Below are positions 36,291 through 44,359 of a stretch of DNA of 64,000 nt, piece by piece. A model generated the notes under the pieces. That model worked only from the letters and a program-made list of their open reading frames with translations, made no database searches and had not been told where the DNA came from. Origin of the DNA: Rothia koreensis (GTDB lineage: Bacteria; Actinomycetota; Actinomycetes; Actinomycetales; Micrococcaceae); NCBI RefSeq assembly GCF_004136575.1, contig NZ_NOIQ01000010.1:1-64000 (forward strand), given 5' to 3'. Position 1 is the first letter of the stretch, and every line of letters begins with the position of its first letter. A program made the position numbers and the translations under genes.

Positions 36291-37678
36291 GATTGCCTCC
36301 TGCTCTCTGGATGAGTGGATTGGTTGTTGGCGAAGAAGACGTTCTTGACCTCGGTGAATGCCTCCACGGCGTGGGGGCCGAGCTCGCGTCCCAGTCCGGA
36401 TTGCTTGAAACCGCCGAAGGGAGTCGAGTACCGCACCGAGCTGTGTGAGTTGACGGACAGATTCCCCGACTCGATGCCCCGGCTGACGCGTAGCGCTCGG
36501 CCCAGGTCTCTCGTCCAGATCGATCCGGACAGCCCGTATTCGGTGTTGTTGGCCAGCTCGACCGCTTCGCCCTCGTCGCGGAAACGCAGGACCGAGACGA
36601 CAGGGCCGAAGATCTCCTCTGAAAAGCACGGTTCCGTCGCCGACCTGGCCAGCAGAACCGTGGGCCTGACCCAGTACCCGGGTCCGGACGGGGCCTCGCC
36701 GGTGAAGGCGACGTCGCCCTGGTCGATGTACCGCAGAACCGAATCACGGTGCCCGGCCGAGATCAGTGGACCCATCGCGGAATCCTCGTCGTTGGGGTCC
36801 CCGACCCTGAAATTCTTGACGGCCGTCTCGAGGTGTTCCATGAATTCGTCGAAGACCGATTCCTGCACGAGAATCCTCGACCTGGCGCAACAATCCTGGC
36901 CTGCATTGTCGAAGGCGCCGCCGGGAGCGGCTTCCGCCGCGGCTCGCACGTCGGCGTCGGCGAAGACGACGTTCGAGTTCTTTCCGCCCATCTCAAGGGT
37001 CACGCGTTTGGACTGGGATGCGCAGCCGGCCATGATCCGCCGACCGACCGCTGTGGACCCGGTGAATACGACTTTGCGCACGGCGGGGTGGGTGACGAAC
37101 CTGTCGCCGACCACCGACCCCTTGCCAGGAAGGATCTGGAGAACTCCTTCGGGAACCCCCGCCTCGCGCGCGATGGAGCCGATGCGCATCGCGGTGAGCG
37201 GGGTCAGCTCGGCGGGTTTGAGGACCACAGTGTTGCCGGCCGCGAGAGCCGGGCCTATCGCCCAGCCGGCGATGGGCAGCGGAAAGTTCCACGGAACGAT
37301 CACGCCCACCACCCCCAGGGGTTCGTGGAACGTGACGTTCAGCCCTCCCTCGACAGGAATCTGGTCGCCCAGGAGCCGTTCCGGCGCCGCGGAGTAATAG
37401 CCGACGACGTCGCGGACGTTTCCCGCCTCCCAGCGGGCGTTGCCGATCACGTGGCCCGCATTGGAAACTTCGAGCCGAGCCAGTTCCTCCTGGGCGTCCC
37501 CCAGTGCGCTCGCGAAGTCGCGCATGATCCTCGCTCTTTCCGCAGGAGCGACGTTTTTCCAGGTCTCGTACGCTCTGGCGGCACGCTCGATCGCCTCGTC
37601 CGTGCCCCTCACATCGAGGTGCTCGACCGAGTCGATCACTTCTTCCGTGGCCGGGTTGATGACTTCGTGGATGCTCAT
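36287..37678 (-). CDS. Aldehyde dehydrogenase family protein
   Basis: A 463-residue NAD(P)-dependent aldehyde dehydrogenase. It shows VVGVIVPWNFPLPIAGWAIGPALAAGNTVVLKPAELTPLTA, the general base Glu in VTLEMGGKNSNVVF and the catalytic cysteine in FDNAGQDCCARSRILV. EEIFGPVVSVLRF is the conserved late motif. In the operon it would convert gamma-glutamyl-aldehyde intermediates to acids (compare PuuC). Its start overlaps the amidotransferase stop by four bases, and its own stop overlaps the SDR start. Confidence 0.93.
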   Translation of the reverse strand: MSIHEVINPATEEVIDSVEHLDVRGTDEAIERAARAYETWKNVAPAERARIMRDFASALGDAQEELARLEVSNAGHVIGNARWEAGNVRDVVGYYSAAPERLLGDQIPVEGGLNVTFHEPLGVVGVIVPWNFPLPIAGWAIGPALAAGNTVVLKPAELTPLTAMRIGSIAREAGVPEGVLQILPGKGSVVGDRFVTHPAVRKVVFTGSTAVGRRIMAGCASQSKRVTLEMGGKNSNVVFADADVRAAAEAAPGGAFDNAGQDCCARSRILVQESVFDEFMEHLETAVKNFRVGDPNDEDSAMGPLISAGHRDSVLRYIDQGDVAFTGEAPSGPGYWVRPTVLLARSATEPCFSEEIFGPVVSVLRFRDEGEAVELANNTEYGLSGSIWTRDLGRALRVSRGIESGNLSVNSHSSVRYSTPFGGFKQSGLGRELGPHAVEAFTEVKNVFFANNQSTHPESRRQS

Positions 37679-38439
37679 TCCGTGATCTCCTCGCTGGGGG
37701 TGGGTTTGGTATCGGACACGGCCTCGGTTCGGGAACCGCAGGCCGCGACGAAGGCCGCGAAAAGACGGCGGTCCTCGAGCCGTTTCTCCTCGGGGTGATA
37801 CTGCGTAGCAATCAGCCAGGAGTCATCGGTGCTTTCCAGGATTTGTGGCAGCCCGTCGGCGGAACGGGCGGTGACCAGCAGTCCCTTTCCAATTCGGTCG
37901 AGACCCTGGTGGTGGTAGGACGAAACGGTGCACGAATCGCCGAGGATGCTGTGGGCCAGACTCTCGGGATCGATCGTGATCCGGGTGTCGGAAAAGACTC
38001 CGGGGGCGCACCTGTATCGCTCTCCTTCCGGGAGAACATCCGGCAGGTGCTGGAGCAGACTTCCGCCGTGTGCCACGTTGAGCACCTGTGCACCGCGGCA
38101 GACGCACAGGATCGGCAGACCGAGCGCTTCTGCCGCCCCGAGGAGGGCAAAGTCGTGGCTGTCCCTCTCGGTATCGAATTCGGTGGTGGGGTGGGCGTTT
38201 TCTCCATAGCGGGAGGGGTCGACGTCGGACCCGCCGATGACCAGGAGCCCGTCCAGGGTATCGAGGACCTTGGTTCCCGTCCCTCGTGGTGGGAGGAGAA
38301 CGGGTATGCCGCCGGCATCCACCACCGCATGAAGGTAATTCCCTGGGAGGATGGCAGCTTCACCGTTCCACACGCCCCAGGTCGCATGCTGGTAGTAGGT
38401 CGTGATCCCGATCAGTGGGCGGACGTCAGAGACGTTCAA
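37675..38439 (-). CDS. puuD: Gamma-glutamyl amide hydrolase, class I GATase (PuuD-like)
   Basis: A 254-residue peptidase C26 / class I glutamine amidotransferase. The nucleophile elbow is ILCVCRGAQVLNVAHGG (Cys in CRGAQ) and the His-Glu pair is in IATQYHPEEK. PuuD releases the gamma-glutamyl group from oxidised polyamine conjugates. I start it at TTG 38439 (LNVSDVRPLIGITTYYQ) because AGGAGG lies seven bases upstream; this overlaps the end of the GS gene by 14 bases, so the pair is translationally coupled. Confidence 0.88.
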   Translation of the reverse strand: MNVSDVRPLIGITTYYQHATWGVWNGEAAILPGNYLHAVVDAGGIPVLLPPRGTGTKVLDTLDGLLVIGGSDVDPSRYGENAHPTTEFDTERDSHDFALLGAAEALGLPILCVCRGAQVLNVAHGGSLLQHLPDVLPEGERYRCAPGVFSDTRITIDPESLAHSILGDSCTVSSYHHQGLDRIGKGLLVTARSADGLPQILESTDDSWLIATQYHPEEKRLEDRRLFAAFVAACGSRTEAVSDTKPTPSEEITE

Positions 38440-39799
38440 AGCCCCGCCTCCTTTCCCAGTCGGTCACGACGCTCGCGAAGGCGTCGAGTTCGATGTCTGC
38501 GGCGTGGGTGTAGTGGTCAACCACGTCGCGTCCGAAGCGCTCAACCGCGAGAGCGCTGTTGGCGAAGGCATCGCGCGCCAGAGAGAGGGAAGCCGGGACA
38601 CGGTCGGCATCGGCGGCGTAGGCGCTTCCGGAGGTCACCGGAGGGAGCGGCAGATCGTTTTCGATGCCGTGACAGGTTGCCGCGATGATGGCTGCCAGGA
38701 TCAGGTAGGGGTTGACGTCGCCGCCACCAACCCTGTTCTCGACCCGCAAGGACGCGCCTTCGCCCACAATACGGAGAGCGCAGCTGCGGTTGTCCTTGCC
38801 CCAGGCGATCGCGGTCGGAGCGAAGCTTCCTTCCTGGTACCGCTTGTAGGAATTGATGTTGGGCGCGAAAAACAGAGAGAAGTCAGACAGGCACGCGATC
38901 TGCCCGGCGATCATCTGTTCGAACACCCGACTGAATCCGTGCTCGCGCTCGCCGGTGGATACCGGGTTTCCGTCCAGGTCGGTCAGACTGAAGTGCACGT
39001 GGCAGGAATTTCCCTCACGCTCGTTGTACTTGGCCATGAAAGTCACCGACTTGCCGTGCTGGGCCGCGATCTCCTTGGCCCCGGCCTTGTAGATGCTGTG
39101 GTTGTCGCACGCCGTGAGGGCATCGCTGTACCGGAACGTGATTTCCTGCTGTCCCAGATTGCATTCGCCCTTGGAAGCCTCCACGATCATCCCCGCTCCC
39201 TCCATGCCGGTGCGGATGTCCCGAATCACCGGTTCCAGGCGAGAGGTGGCCAGAAGGGAGTAGTCCACGTTGTAGTCGGTCGAGGGCTCGAGCCCCGTGT
39301 ATCCCTTCGCAAAGGCGCTTTCGTAGTCGGTGTCGAAAAGGATGAATTCGAGTTCGGTTGCTGCGTGCGGGCGATAGCCGAGTTCTTCGAGCCGCGCTAT
39401 CTGGCTCTTCAGCAACTGACGTGGGGACATGGGGATCGGGGCGCCGTCGGTCGAACCGATGTCGCACAGCACGAGGGCCGAACCGGGCAACCACGGGATA
39501 CGACGCAGTGTCGCCAGGTCCGGCTTCATGACGAGGTCCCCGTACCCGTTCTCCCAGGAGGAGCAGGCGTATCCGTCGACCGTGTTGTTGTCGACGTCGA
39601 CCGCCAACAGGTAGTTGCATCCCTCGACTCCGTGCCGGAGAACCTCGTCCATGAAGAAGCGCGCCCCGCACCTCTTGCCCTGGACTCGCCCCATGACATC
39701 GGTCATTCCGACGACGACCGTGTCGATCTCGCCCTCGGCAACCAAGTCCTCGAGCTCTCCGACACTCAGCATCCCCGGAAGTTTCTCCTTCGTGGACAT
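38426..39799 (-). CDS. Glutamine synthetase-like gamma-glutamyl-amine ligase (PuuA/GlnA4-like)
   Basis: A 457-residue glutamine-synthetase-fold ligase. Active-site segments include ATELEFILFDTDYESAF, EASKGECNLGQQEITFRYSD, FMAKYNEREGNSCHVHFSL and the NINSYKRYQEGSFAPTAIAWGKDNRSCALRIVGEGASLRVENRVGGGDVNPYL block. The substrate-side residues and the absence of the adenylylation Tyr loop fit PuuA, GlnA3 and GlnA4 type enzymes, which glutamylate amines, rather than GlnA. The adjacent ethanolamine-type permease and SDR favour ethanolamine as substrate (GlnA4-like), by inference. Confidence 0.88.
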   Translation of the reverse strand: MSTKEKLPGMLSVGELEDLVAEGEIDTVVVGMTDVMGRVQGKRCGARFFMDEVLRHGVEGCNYLLAVDVDNNTVDGYACSSWENGYGDLVMKPDLATLRRIPWLPGSALVLCDIGSTDGAPIPMSPRQLLKSQIARLEELGYRPHAATELEFILFDTDYESAFAKGYTGLEPSTDYNVDYSLLATSRLEPVIRDIRTGMEGAGMIVEASKGECNLGQQEITFRYSDALTACDNHSIYKAGAKEIAAQHGKSVTFMAKYNEREGNSCHVHFSLTDLDGNPVSTGEREHGFSRVFEQMIAGQIACLSDFSLFFAPNINSYKRYQEGSFAPTAIAWGKDNRSCALRIVGEGASLRVENRVGGGDVNPYLILAAIIAATCHGIENDLPLPPVTSGSAYAADADRVPASLSLARDAFANSALAVERFGRDVVDHYTHAADIELDAFASVVTDWERRRGFERL

Positions 39800-39847
39800 G
39801 TGTCATCCTTTCTCATCACCCGAAGCCGCTGGGACTTCGGCCTGCAT

Positions 39848-41281
39848 CTACTTGAGTTTCGATTCGGCCTCTGCAATCGAGGCAAATTCTTCTTCGGGGG
39901 CGCTCGTGACCACGCGGTGCCGGCTGTAGAACCAGAAGTATGCGAGCGCCAGCACGAAGACGCCGAGCGTGTAACTGGCAGCCATGACGTCAACCAGGAA
40001 GGTCGCGACCACCGACACCACGGCCAGCACCAACGCGATGGATGTGGTCACCCGGCCGCCCGGTGTCCAGTAGCCGCGGTCGAGCTCCGGTTCCCGGATA
40101 CGGAGCACGATGTGGGACAGGTTCAACAAAACGTAGGAGACCGTTGCACCGAATACTGCGATGTCGATCAGGAGGCCCCCGTCCCGGACCGTCGTCGCGA
40201 GGATGAATCCGATGGTTCCGGGAATGATCAGCGCCAGTGCCGGCGTGTTGCGGCGGGTGGTCAACGAGAGCCACCGCGGCAGGTAGCCGGCACGGGAGAG
40301 GGCAAAGAGCTGACGGGAATAGGCAAAGATGATGGAGAAGAAGCTCGCCACGAGTCCTGCCAGTCCGGCGTAGTTGACGAATTGGGCCAGGCCGCTGCCC
40401 GGACCGTACACGGCACGGAGAGCATCGGGCAGTGGGCTCTCCGACTCGCTCATGGAGAGGGCGCCAGCACCTCCGGGGGCCAGAATGAGGACCGCAAGCC
40501 CGGAACAGAGCAGGACCGAGATAGCGACGACGATTCCGCGGGGCATGTCCCGCCGAGGATTGGCGGTCTCCTCGGCGGCAAGCGGGACGCCCTCGACGGC
40601 CAGGAAGAACCAGATGCCGTAGACCAACGCGGCAAGAACTCCTGTGACACCGAATGGAAGGAAGCCGTTCGCCCCGAAAGCGCCGGTGGGCTCGATCTCC
40701 ACGAGTTTCCCGATGTCGAAGTGGGGAATCATGCCGACGACGAAGACTCCCAGCGCGACCACCGCGACTGCGGTGATGACGAACATGAGTTTGAGCGCCT
40801 CGCCGACGCCCACACAGTGAATACCGATGAACACCAGGTACGCAACGAGATATACGGGCCACGAATTGGTGATCCCGAACAGGCCCAGCGATTCGATGTA
40901 TCCGCCGATGAAGGTCGCAATGGCGGCGGGTGCCACCGAGTACTCGATCAGGATGGCCATACCCGTGGCGAACCCTCCCAGCGGCCCGAGTGCTCGGCGA
41001 GCGAATCCGTAGCCGGCCCCCGCGGTGGGGAGTGTCGAGGACAGTTCCGCCAGGCCCAGGACCATGCACGTGTACATCAGGCCCATGAGGAGGAATGCGA
41101 TCAGCAAACCACCCCATCCGCCCTGGGCGAGGCCGAGATTCCAGCCGGAGAAGTCTCCGGAGACCACGTAGGCCACTCCCAACCCGGCGAGCAGCACCCA
41201 CCCGGCCGCGCCCTTGTTGAGTTGCCTCTTCCCTAGGTAATCCGACTCGCTCGGAGAATGATCCGCCATGGCACCGTCCAT
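39848..41281 (-). CDS. eat: APC permease, ethanolamine permease-like (Eat)
   Basis: A 477-residue amino acid-polyamine-organocation transporter with about 12 hydrophobic helices. The N-terminal block GAAGWVLLAGLGVAYVVSGDFSGWNLGLAQGGWGG, then LAELSSTLPTAGAGYGFARRALGPLGGFATGMAILIEYSVAPAAIATFIGGYIESLG, closely matches my memory of the ethanolamine permease family (TIGR00908) and not PuuP. The start is ATG 41281 or ATG 41269 (MADHSPSESDYLG); neither has a strong ribosome site. A TTGACA-N18-CATTAT promoter lies just upstream. It is the first gene of permease-GS-GATase-ALDH-SDR. Confidence 0.85.
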   Translation of the reverse strand: MDGAMADHSPSESDYLGKRQLNKGAAGWVLLAGLGVAYVVSGDFSGWNLGLAQGGWGGLLIAFLLMGLMYTCMVLGLAELSSTLPTAGAGYGFARRALGPLGGFATGMAILIEYSVAPAAIATFIGGYIESLGLFGITNSWPVYLVAYLVFIGIHCVGVGEALKLMFVITAVAVVALGVFVVGMIPHFDIGKLVEIEPTGAFGANGFLPFGVTGVLAALVYGIWFFLAVEGVPLAAEETANPRRDMPRGIVVAISVLLCSGLAVLILAPGGAGALSMSESESPLPDALRAVYGPGSGLAQFVNYAGLAGLVASFFSIIFAYSRQLFALSRAGYLPRWLSLTTRRNTPALALIIPGTIGFILATTVRDGGLLIDIAVFGATVSYVLLNLSHIVLRIREPELDRGYWTPGGRVTTSIALVLAVVSVVATFLVDVMAASYTLGVFVLALAYFWFYSRHRVVTSAPEEEFASIAEAESKLK

Positions 41282-41317
41282 CCAATGGTATTTTTGGAGA
41301 CCTTTGATGTGGACAAA

Positions 41318-41347
41318 ATAATGATCTGAATCACACCGCAATGTCAA
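41318..41347 (-). promoter_or_regulatory. Sigma-70-type promoter of the permease/GS operon
   Basis: On the minus strand TTGACA (41347-41342) and CATTAT (41323-41318) are separated by 18 bases. Transcription would start near 41311, giving a leader of about 30 bases before ATG 41281. Repressor sites probably overlap this 194-base divergent region, but no clear palindrome was found. Confidence 0.65.
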
Positions 41348-41438
41348 GGTTTCGCCCAGGATCAACCCTCGATCGATTGGAGATGACTCCTTTGGCATGC
41401 TCAAGATGCCTTTGGACGACGTCGCCCGGCCCGGCCCA

Positions 41439-41444
41439 TACAAT
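41439..41444 (+). promoter_or_regulatory. -10 element TACAAT for the divergent GntR gene
   Basis: TACAAT is 31 bases before the ATG at 41476. The -35 is not obvious. Confidence 0.4.
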
Positions 41445-41475
41445 GGTCGGGAAACCGACGTGAGATGGGCAGACA

Positions 41476-42243
41476 ATGACGTGTGAAGCTGAGGACCAAG
41501 TAGATAGCCTCGGTGAGCGCAGCGTGGCGGAAGGTCTGGTCGACCCTCGGTCACTCATTCACCCCGTGCGGGCGGGAAACACACTGGAAGCAACCTTTGA
41601 GGGGTTGTTGCGGCTGATCAAAGTTGGCGCCGTCCTCCCCGGGCAGCGGCTCCCACCCGAACGAGAACTTGCCGACAGCCTGCAGGTTTCACGCTCGACG
41701 CTCCGAAGCGTCCTCGGTGACTTGCAACGTCACGGCTACCTGGAAGTGAGACGAGGACGGTACGGCGGAACCTTCGTCATCGATTCGGCCCCCGAAAAGC
41801 AAACGGATGTCACGGTGGACCCGCGCCAGCTCCAGGACATCCTCGCCTATCGGACCGTGGTCGAGTCAGGGGCCGCTCGCCTCGCGGCCGAGGCCGACCT
41901 CCAGGCGCCCCAAAGAAGAGGGCTCCGACGTGCCCTGGACGCGGCGTCGGCGGCCGCGCCGGAAGACTACCGACACCTCGACTCCAGGCTGCACATCGTG
42001 ATTGGCGAGCTGACCGGGTCACGAAGACTTGTCGACTGCGTCGTCGAGTCGCGGGCCCTCGTGAATGATCTGCTGGACAGAATTCCGTTGCTCGCGTCGA
42101 ACCTCGAGCACTCGAACCACCAGCACCAGGAGCTCGTAGCAGCCATCCTGGACGGGGATCCGGAAACAGCCGAGTCCGTGGCCCGGGCCCACCTCGACGG
42201 CACGGAGACGTTGTTGCGGAGCTTCCTGAACCTCAGTGCGTAG
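41476..42243 (+). CDS. FadR-type GntR transcriptional regulator
   Basis: A 255-residue regulator. The winged helix reads LRLIKVGAVLPGQRLPPERELADSLQVSRSTLRSVLGDLQRHGYLEVRRGRYGGTFV (about residues 45-100), and the C-terminal helical FCD domain has YRTVVESGAARLAAEADL and the metal/ligand histidines in HLDSRLHIVIGELTGSRRLV and NHQHQELVAAIL. It is divergent from the permease operon with 194 bases between, so local repression relieved by an operon metabolite is likely. A GTG at 41524 is an alternative start because the ribosome site before 41476 is weak. Confidence 0.88.
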   Translation: MTCEAEDQVDSLGERSVAEGLVDPRSLIHPVRAGNTLEATFEGLLRLIKVGAVLPGQRLPPERELADSLQVSRSTLRSVLGDLQRHGYLEVRRGRYGGTFVIDSAPEKQTDVTVDPRQLQDILAYRTVVESGAARLAAEADLQAPQRRGLRRALDAASAAAPEDYRHLDSRLHIVIGELTGSRRLVDCVVESRALVNDLLDRIPLLASNLEHSNHQHQELVAAILDGDPETAESVARAHLDGTETLLRSFLNLSA

Positions 42244-42302
42244 GGCCGCCTCCGGGCTCGAACGCGGAGGGCAATCCCGGCACTTTTCCCGACCCTCCCC
42301 CA

Positions 42303-43436
42303 CTATCCCCGAAGGCGCCCCCGGAGAGCGCCTGCCATACCCTGGGCCATGCCCCGACCCGACCGCATCGACCGGTACGCGGCATAGCGGGGGACGGAGA
42401 CGGGCAGGTCCCAGGTGCCGGCGAATTCGACGTCGCGACCCCCGAAAGACCTCTTGAATTGGGTGAAGCCCGCCCACGGGTGATGGGGAGAATCCGTGGG
42501 CGCGATGCCGAAGAGGTCCGCGATTTTCGCGCCGCGTTCGGCAGCATCCAAGACGGCCTGGGCGATCATCGGTTGGTTGGGGCGAAGTTTCCTGAATTCG
42601 GGCTTCATGCCCGCGTGAGCAAAGATCCTGGTGCTCGCCGAGTCGTAGACGAAGGCGGAGGCGACAACCTGCCCTTCGTACCGCGTCAGGTACACACGGC
42701 CCGAATCGCGCGCCAGCAGCGTACGTGCCACCGTGCGCAGATAGTCGGCATCGTGCGCCACGAATCCCTTCCGCTCGGCCCCGGCCCGATTCAGGGAAAT
42801 GAGTTCTTCGACGTCGCCCGGGTCTCTGCTGCACTCGATGCTCAGCCCCTTGTCCTGGTGGCGCCTCCACAGGTTGCGATTCGTGCCGGTCATGGCCGCC
42901 AGGATCGCATCCTCACCCTGAGTCAGGTCCAACCACCTCGACCGACGTGGTTGGATGTCGCGCGGGGCCTCGCGCGCTCCCAGTTCCAGCAGCTCTGACC
43001 GAAGTCCCGGAGCCCGCATCTGTTCCGACCCGTCGGACACCATGGGCTCGATACGCACCCATGCGACTCTCGCCTTCTTGGCGGCCTCACCCAGGCTGGT
43101 CAGTGCGGCTTCGAGGGCCACGACGTCGTTCGCGACCGGACCGTACGGGAGGTACCAGATCCGCCCCAACGTATTGCTCTCCTCGATCACCAAAGCCGAC
43201 CACCCGGGTCCGCGGAACCGGTGGGTCCTGCGCCCCAACGCAGTTTGGACGCGATCCCAATCGCGGCTCTGCAGAACGGTGTGGGGTCCCGCCAGCTGAC
43301 CGATCCGGCCCGCTATCGGAACCGATCCGGCGGACCCTGCGGACCCGGCAAGCCCTGACCAGGCGGGGGATGGGAGGAACGGAAATGAGTTCGTCCCGAA
43401 CTCGGCGCGTCCGTCCGGGTAGTAGAGCGTTGACAT
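42303..43436 (-). CDS. FemX/FemAB-like peptidoglycan bridge aminoacyltransferase
   Basis: A 377-residue protein with a GNAT-like double fold of the FemAB family: LGRIWYLPYGPVAN, the segment IQPRRSRWLDLTQGEDAILAAMTGTNRNLWRRHQDKGLSIE and a second half with YEGQVVASAFVYDSASTRIFAHAGMKPEFRKLRPNQPMIAQAVLDAAERGAKIADLFGIAPTDSPHHPWAGFTQFKRSFGG. Such enzymes add amino acids from aminoacyl-tRNA to the lysine of lipid II to make the interpeptide bridge. Transfer specificity cannot be deduced. It is convergent with the GntR gene at 41476. Confidence 0.87.
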   Translation of the reverse strand: MSTLYYPDGRAEFGTNSFPFLPSPAWSGLAGSAGSAGSVPIAGRIGQLAGPHTVLQSRDWDRVQTALGRRTHRFRGPGWSALVIEESNTLGRIWYLPYGPVANDVVALEAALTSLGEAAKKARVAWVRIEPMVSDGSEQMRAPGLRSELLELGAREAPRDIQPRRSRWLDLTQGEDAILAAMTGTNRNLWRRHQDKGLSIECSRDPGDVEELISLNRAGAERKGFVAHDADYLRTVARTLLARDSGRVYLTRYEGQVVASAFVYDSASTRIFAHAGMKPEFRKLRPNQPMIAQAVLDAAERGAKIADLFGIAPTDSPHHPWAGFTQFKRSFGGRDVEFAGTWDLPVSVPRYAAYRSMRSGRGMAQGMAGALRGRLRG

Positions 43437-43571
43437 CGATGTGGTCCCTCTTCCGATCGTGAGCGATGGAGGAGAACCAGGGCCAACCGACGAACCGCCT
43501 CGTTGCTGGTTCTCTCTGACAAGAGTTCGGAACCAACCCGGCGGCCGGATTCATTCGAGGAGAAAAAAACT

Positions 43572-44228
43572 TCAGACGGCCAGGACCCTGCGGGCGAAGT
43601 CGACCAAATAGTCATTCAGATTCGTGGCCGCCCGCTCCCCTTCTTTCGCGTCCTCCCGCACAATGGCGGTCAGCATGGCACGGTGGAGGGTCGCGCCGGT
43701 GGTCACCTCCGACTGGTCGGTCACGTGCGACGTCCAGAATCTGCGCGAGAGATTCTGCAACTGGACCATGGCGTCGTGAAGGTACTCGTTATGGGCCGCA
43801 CGGAGAATCAGCCCGTGGGTCTGGCGGACGGTCTCCGAGTAATCGGACAGGGTGAAGTTCTCTGTCCCAAGAGTTTCCGCGAGATCGCGCATCTCGTCGC
43901 GCTCCCCGGGTGTGGCTCGCTCGCACGCCAACCGAGTCGCCCACGGATCCAGAACCCGGCGCATCTCGAGGATCCGCAGTTCGGACTCAACGCTGATCTC
44001 CGGGATGAGGATGCCCCGGCTGGGATGGATCTCCACCATCCTCTCCCGCGCCAGCCGATGGACCGCCTCACGAACCGGCGTACGGCCCAGTCCCGTCCAC
44101 TCCATGAAGTCTGCTTCCGACACGAAGGTGAGCGGCTCGATCTCCCCGTGAATGATCATGCGCTCTATGTGCACATAGGCAGTGTCCGTGAGTGTGGGTC
44201 CGGAGCGCGTGCGGACGGGGCGGTTCAT
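43572..44228 (-). CDS. GntR family regulator with FCD domain
   Basis: A 218-residue regulator. The N-terminal winged helix contains HIERMIIHGEIEPLTFVSEADFMEWTGLGRTPVREAVHRLARERMVEIHPSRG (about residues 20-75), followed by a helical FCD ligand domain (residues 85-210). It is divergent from an NCS1 permease and flavin-reductase gene pair. A perfect 12-base palindrome at 44287-44298 in the 131-base gap is a likely operator. The ligand is unknown but probably related to the permease substrate. Confidence 0.87.
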   Translation of the reverse strand: MNRPVRTRSGPTLTDTAYVHIERMIIHGEIEPLTFVSEADFMEWTGLGRTPVREAVHRLARERMVEIHPSRGILIPEISVESELRILEMRRVLDPWATRLACERATPGERDEMRDLAETLGTENFTLSDYSETVRQTHGLILRAAHNEYLHDAMVQLQNLSRRFWTSHVTDQSEVTTGATLHRAMLTAIVREDAKEGERAATNLNDYLVDFARRVLAV

Positions 44229-44286
44229 GCTGGTCCTCTCTGACGGGGGTCGTACAAAAATCTTGGCACACCGCTGGAATATACAG

Positions 44287-44298
44287 CCGATATATCGG
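44287..44298. promoter_or_regulatory. Palindromic operator candidate CCGATATATCGG
   Basis: A perfect 12-base palindrome lies within an AT-rich island between the divergent GntR gene and the NCS1 permease. GntR-family sites are short palindromes with AT-rich centres. It is 62 bases before the permease start. Confidence 0.5.
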
Positions 44299-44359
44299 TA
44301 GAGTGGCGGTCACGAATGGTGTCAGGGCTCACAGTGACACCGAAAGCAAGGAGAATGAC

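Noticed and set aside
38918-38925. GTTCGAAC resembling part of a LexA SOS box
   Set aside because: It is inside the GS coding sequence and lacks the full spaced palindrome.
38402-41236. A 944-codon plus-strand open frame opposite the GS and permease genes
   Set aside because: It is antisense to two clearly recognisable families and has the charged, His/Arg/Gly/Asp-rich composition typical of GC-bias shadow frames.
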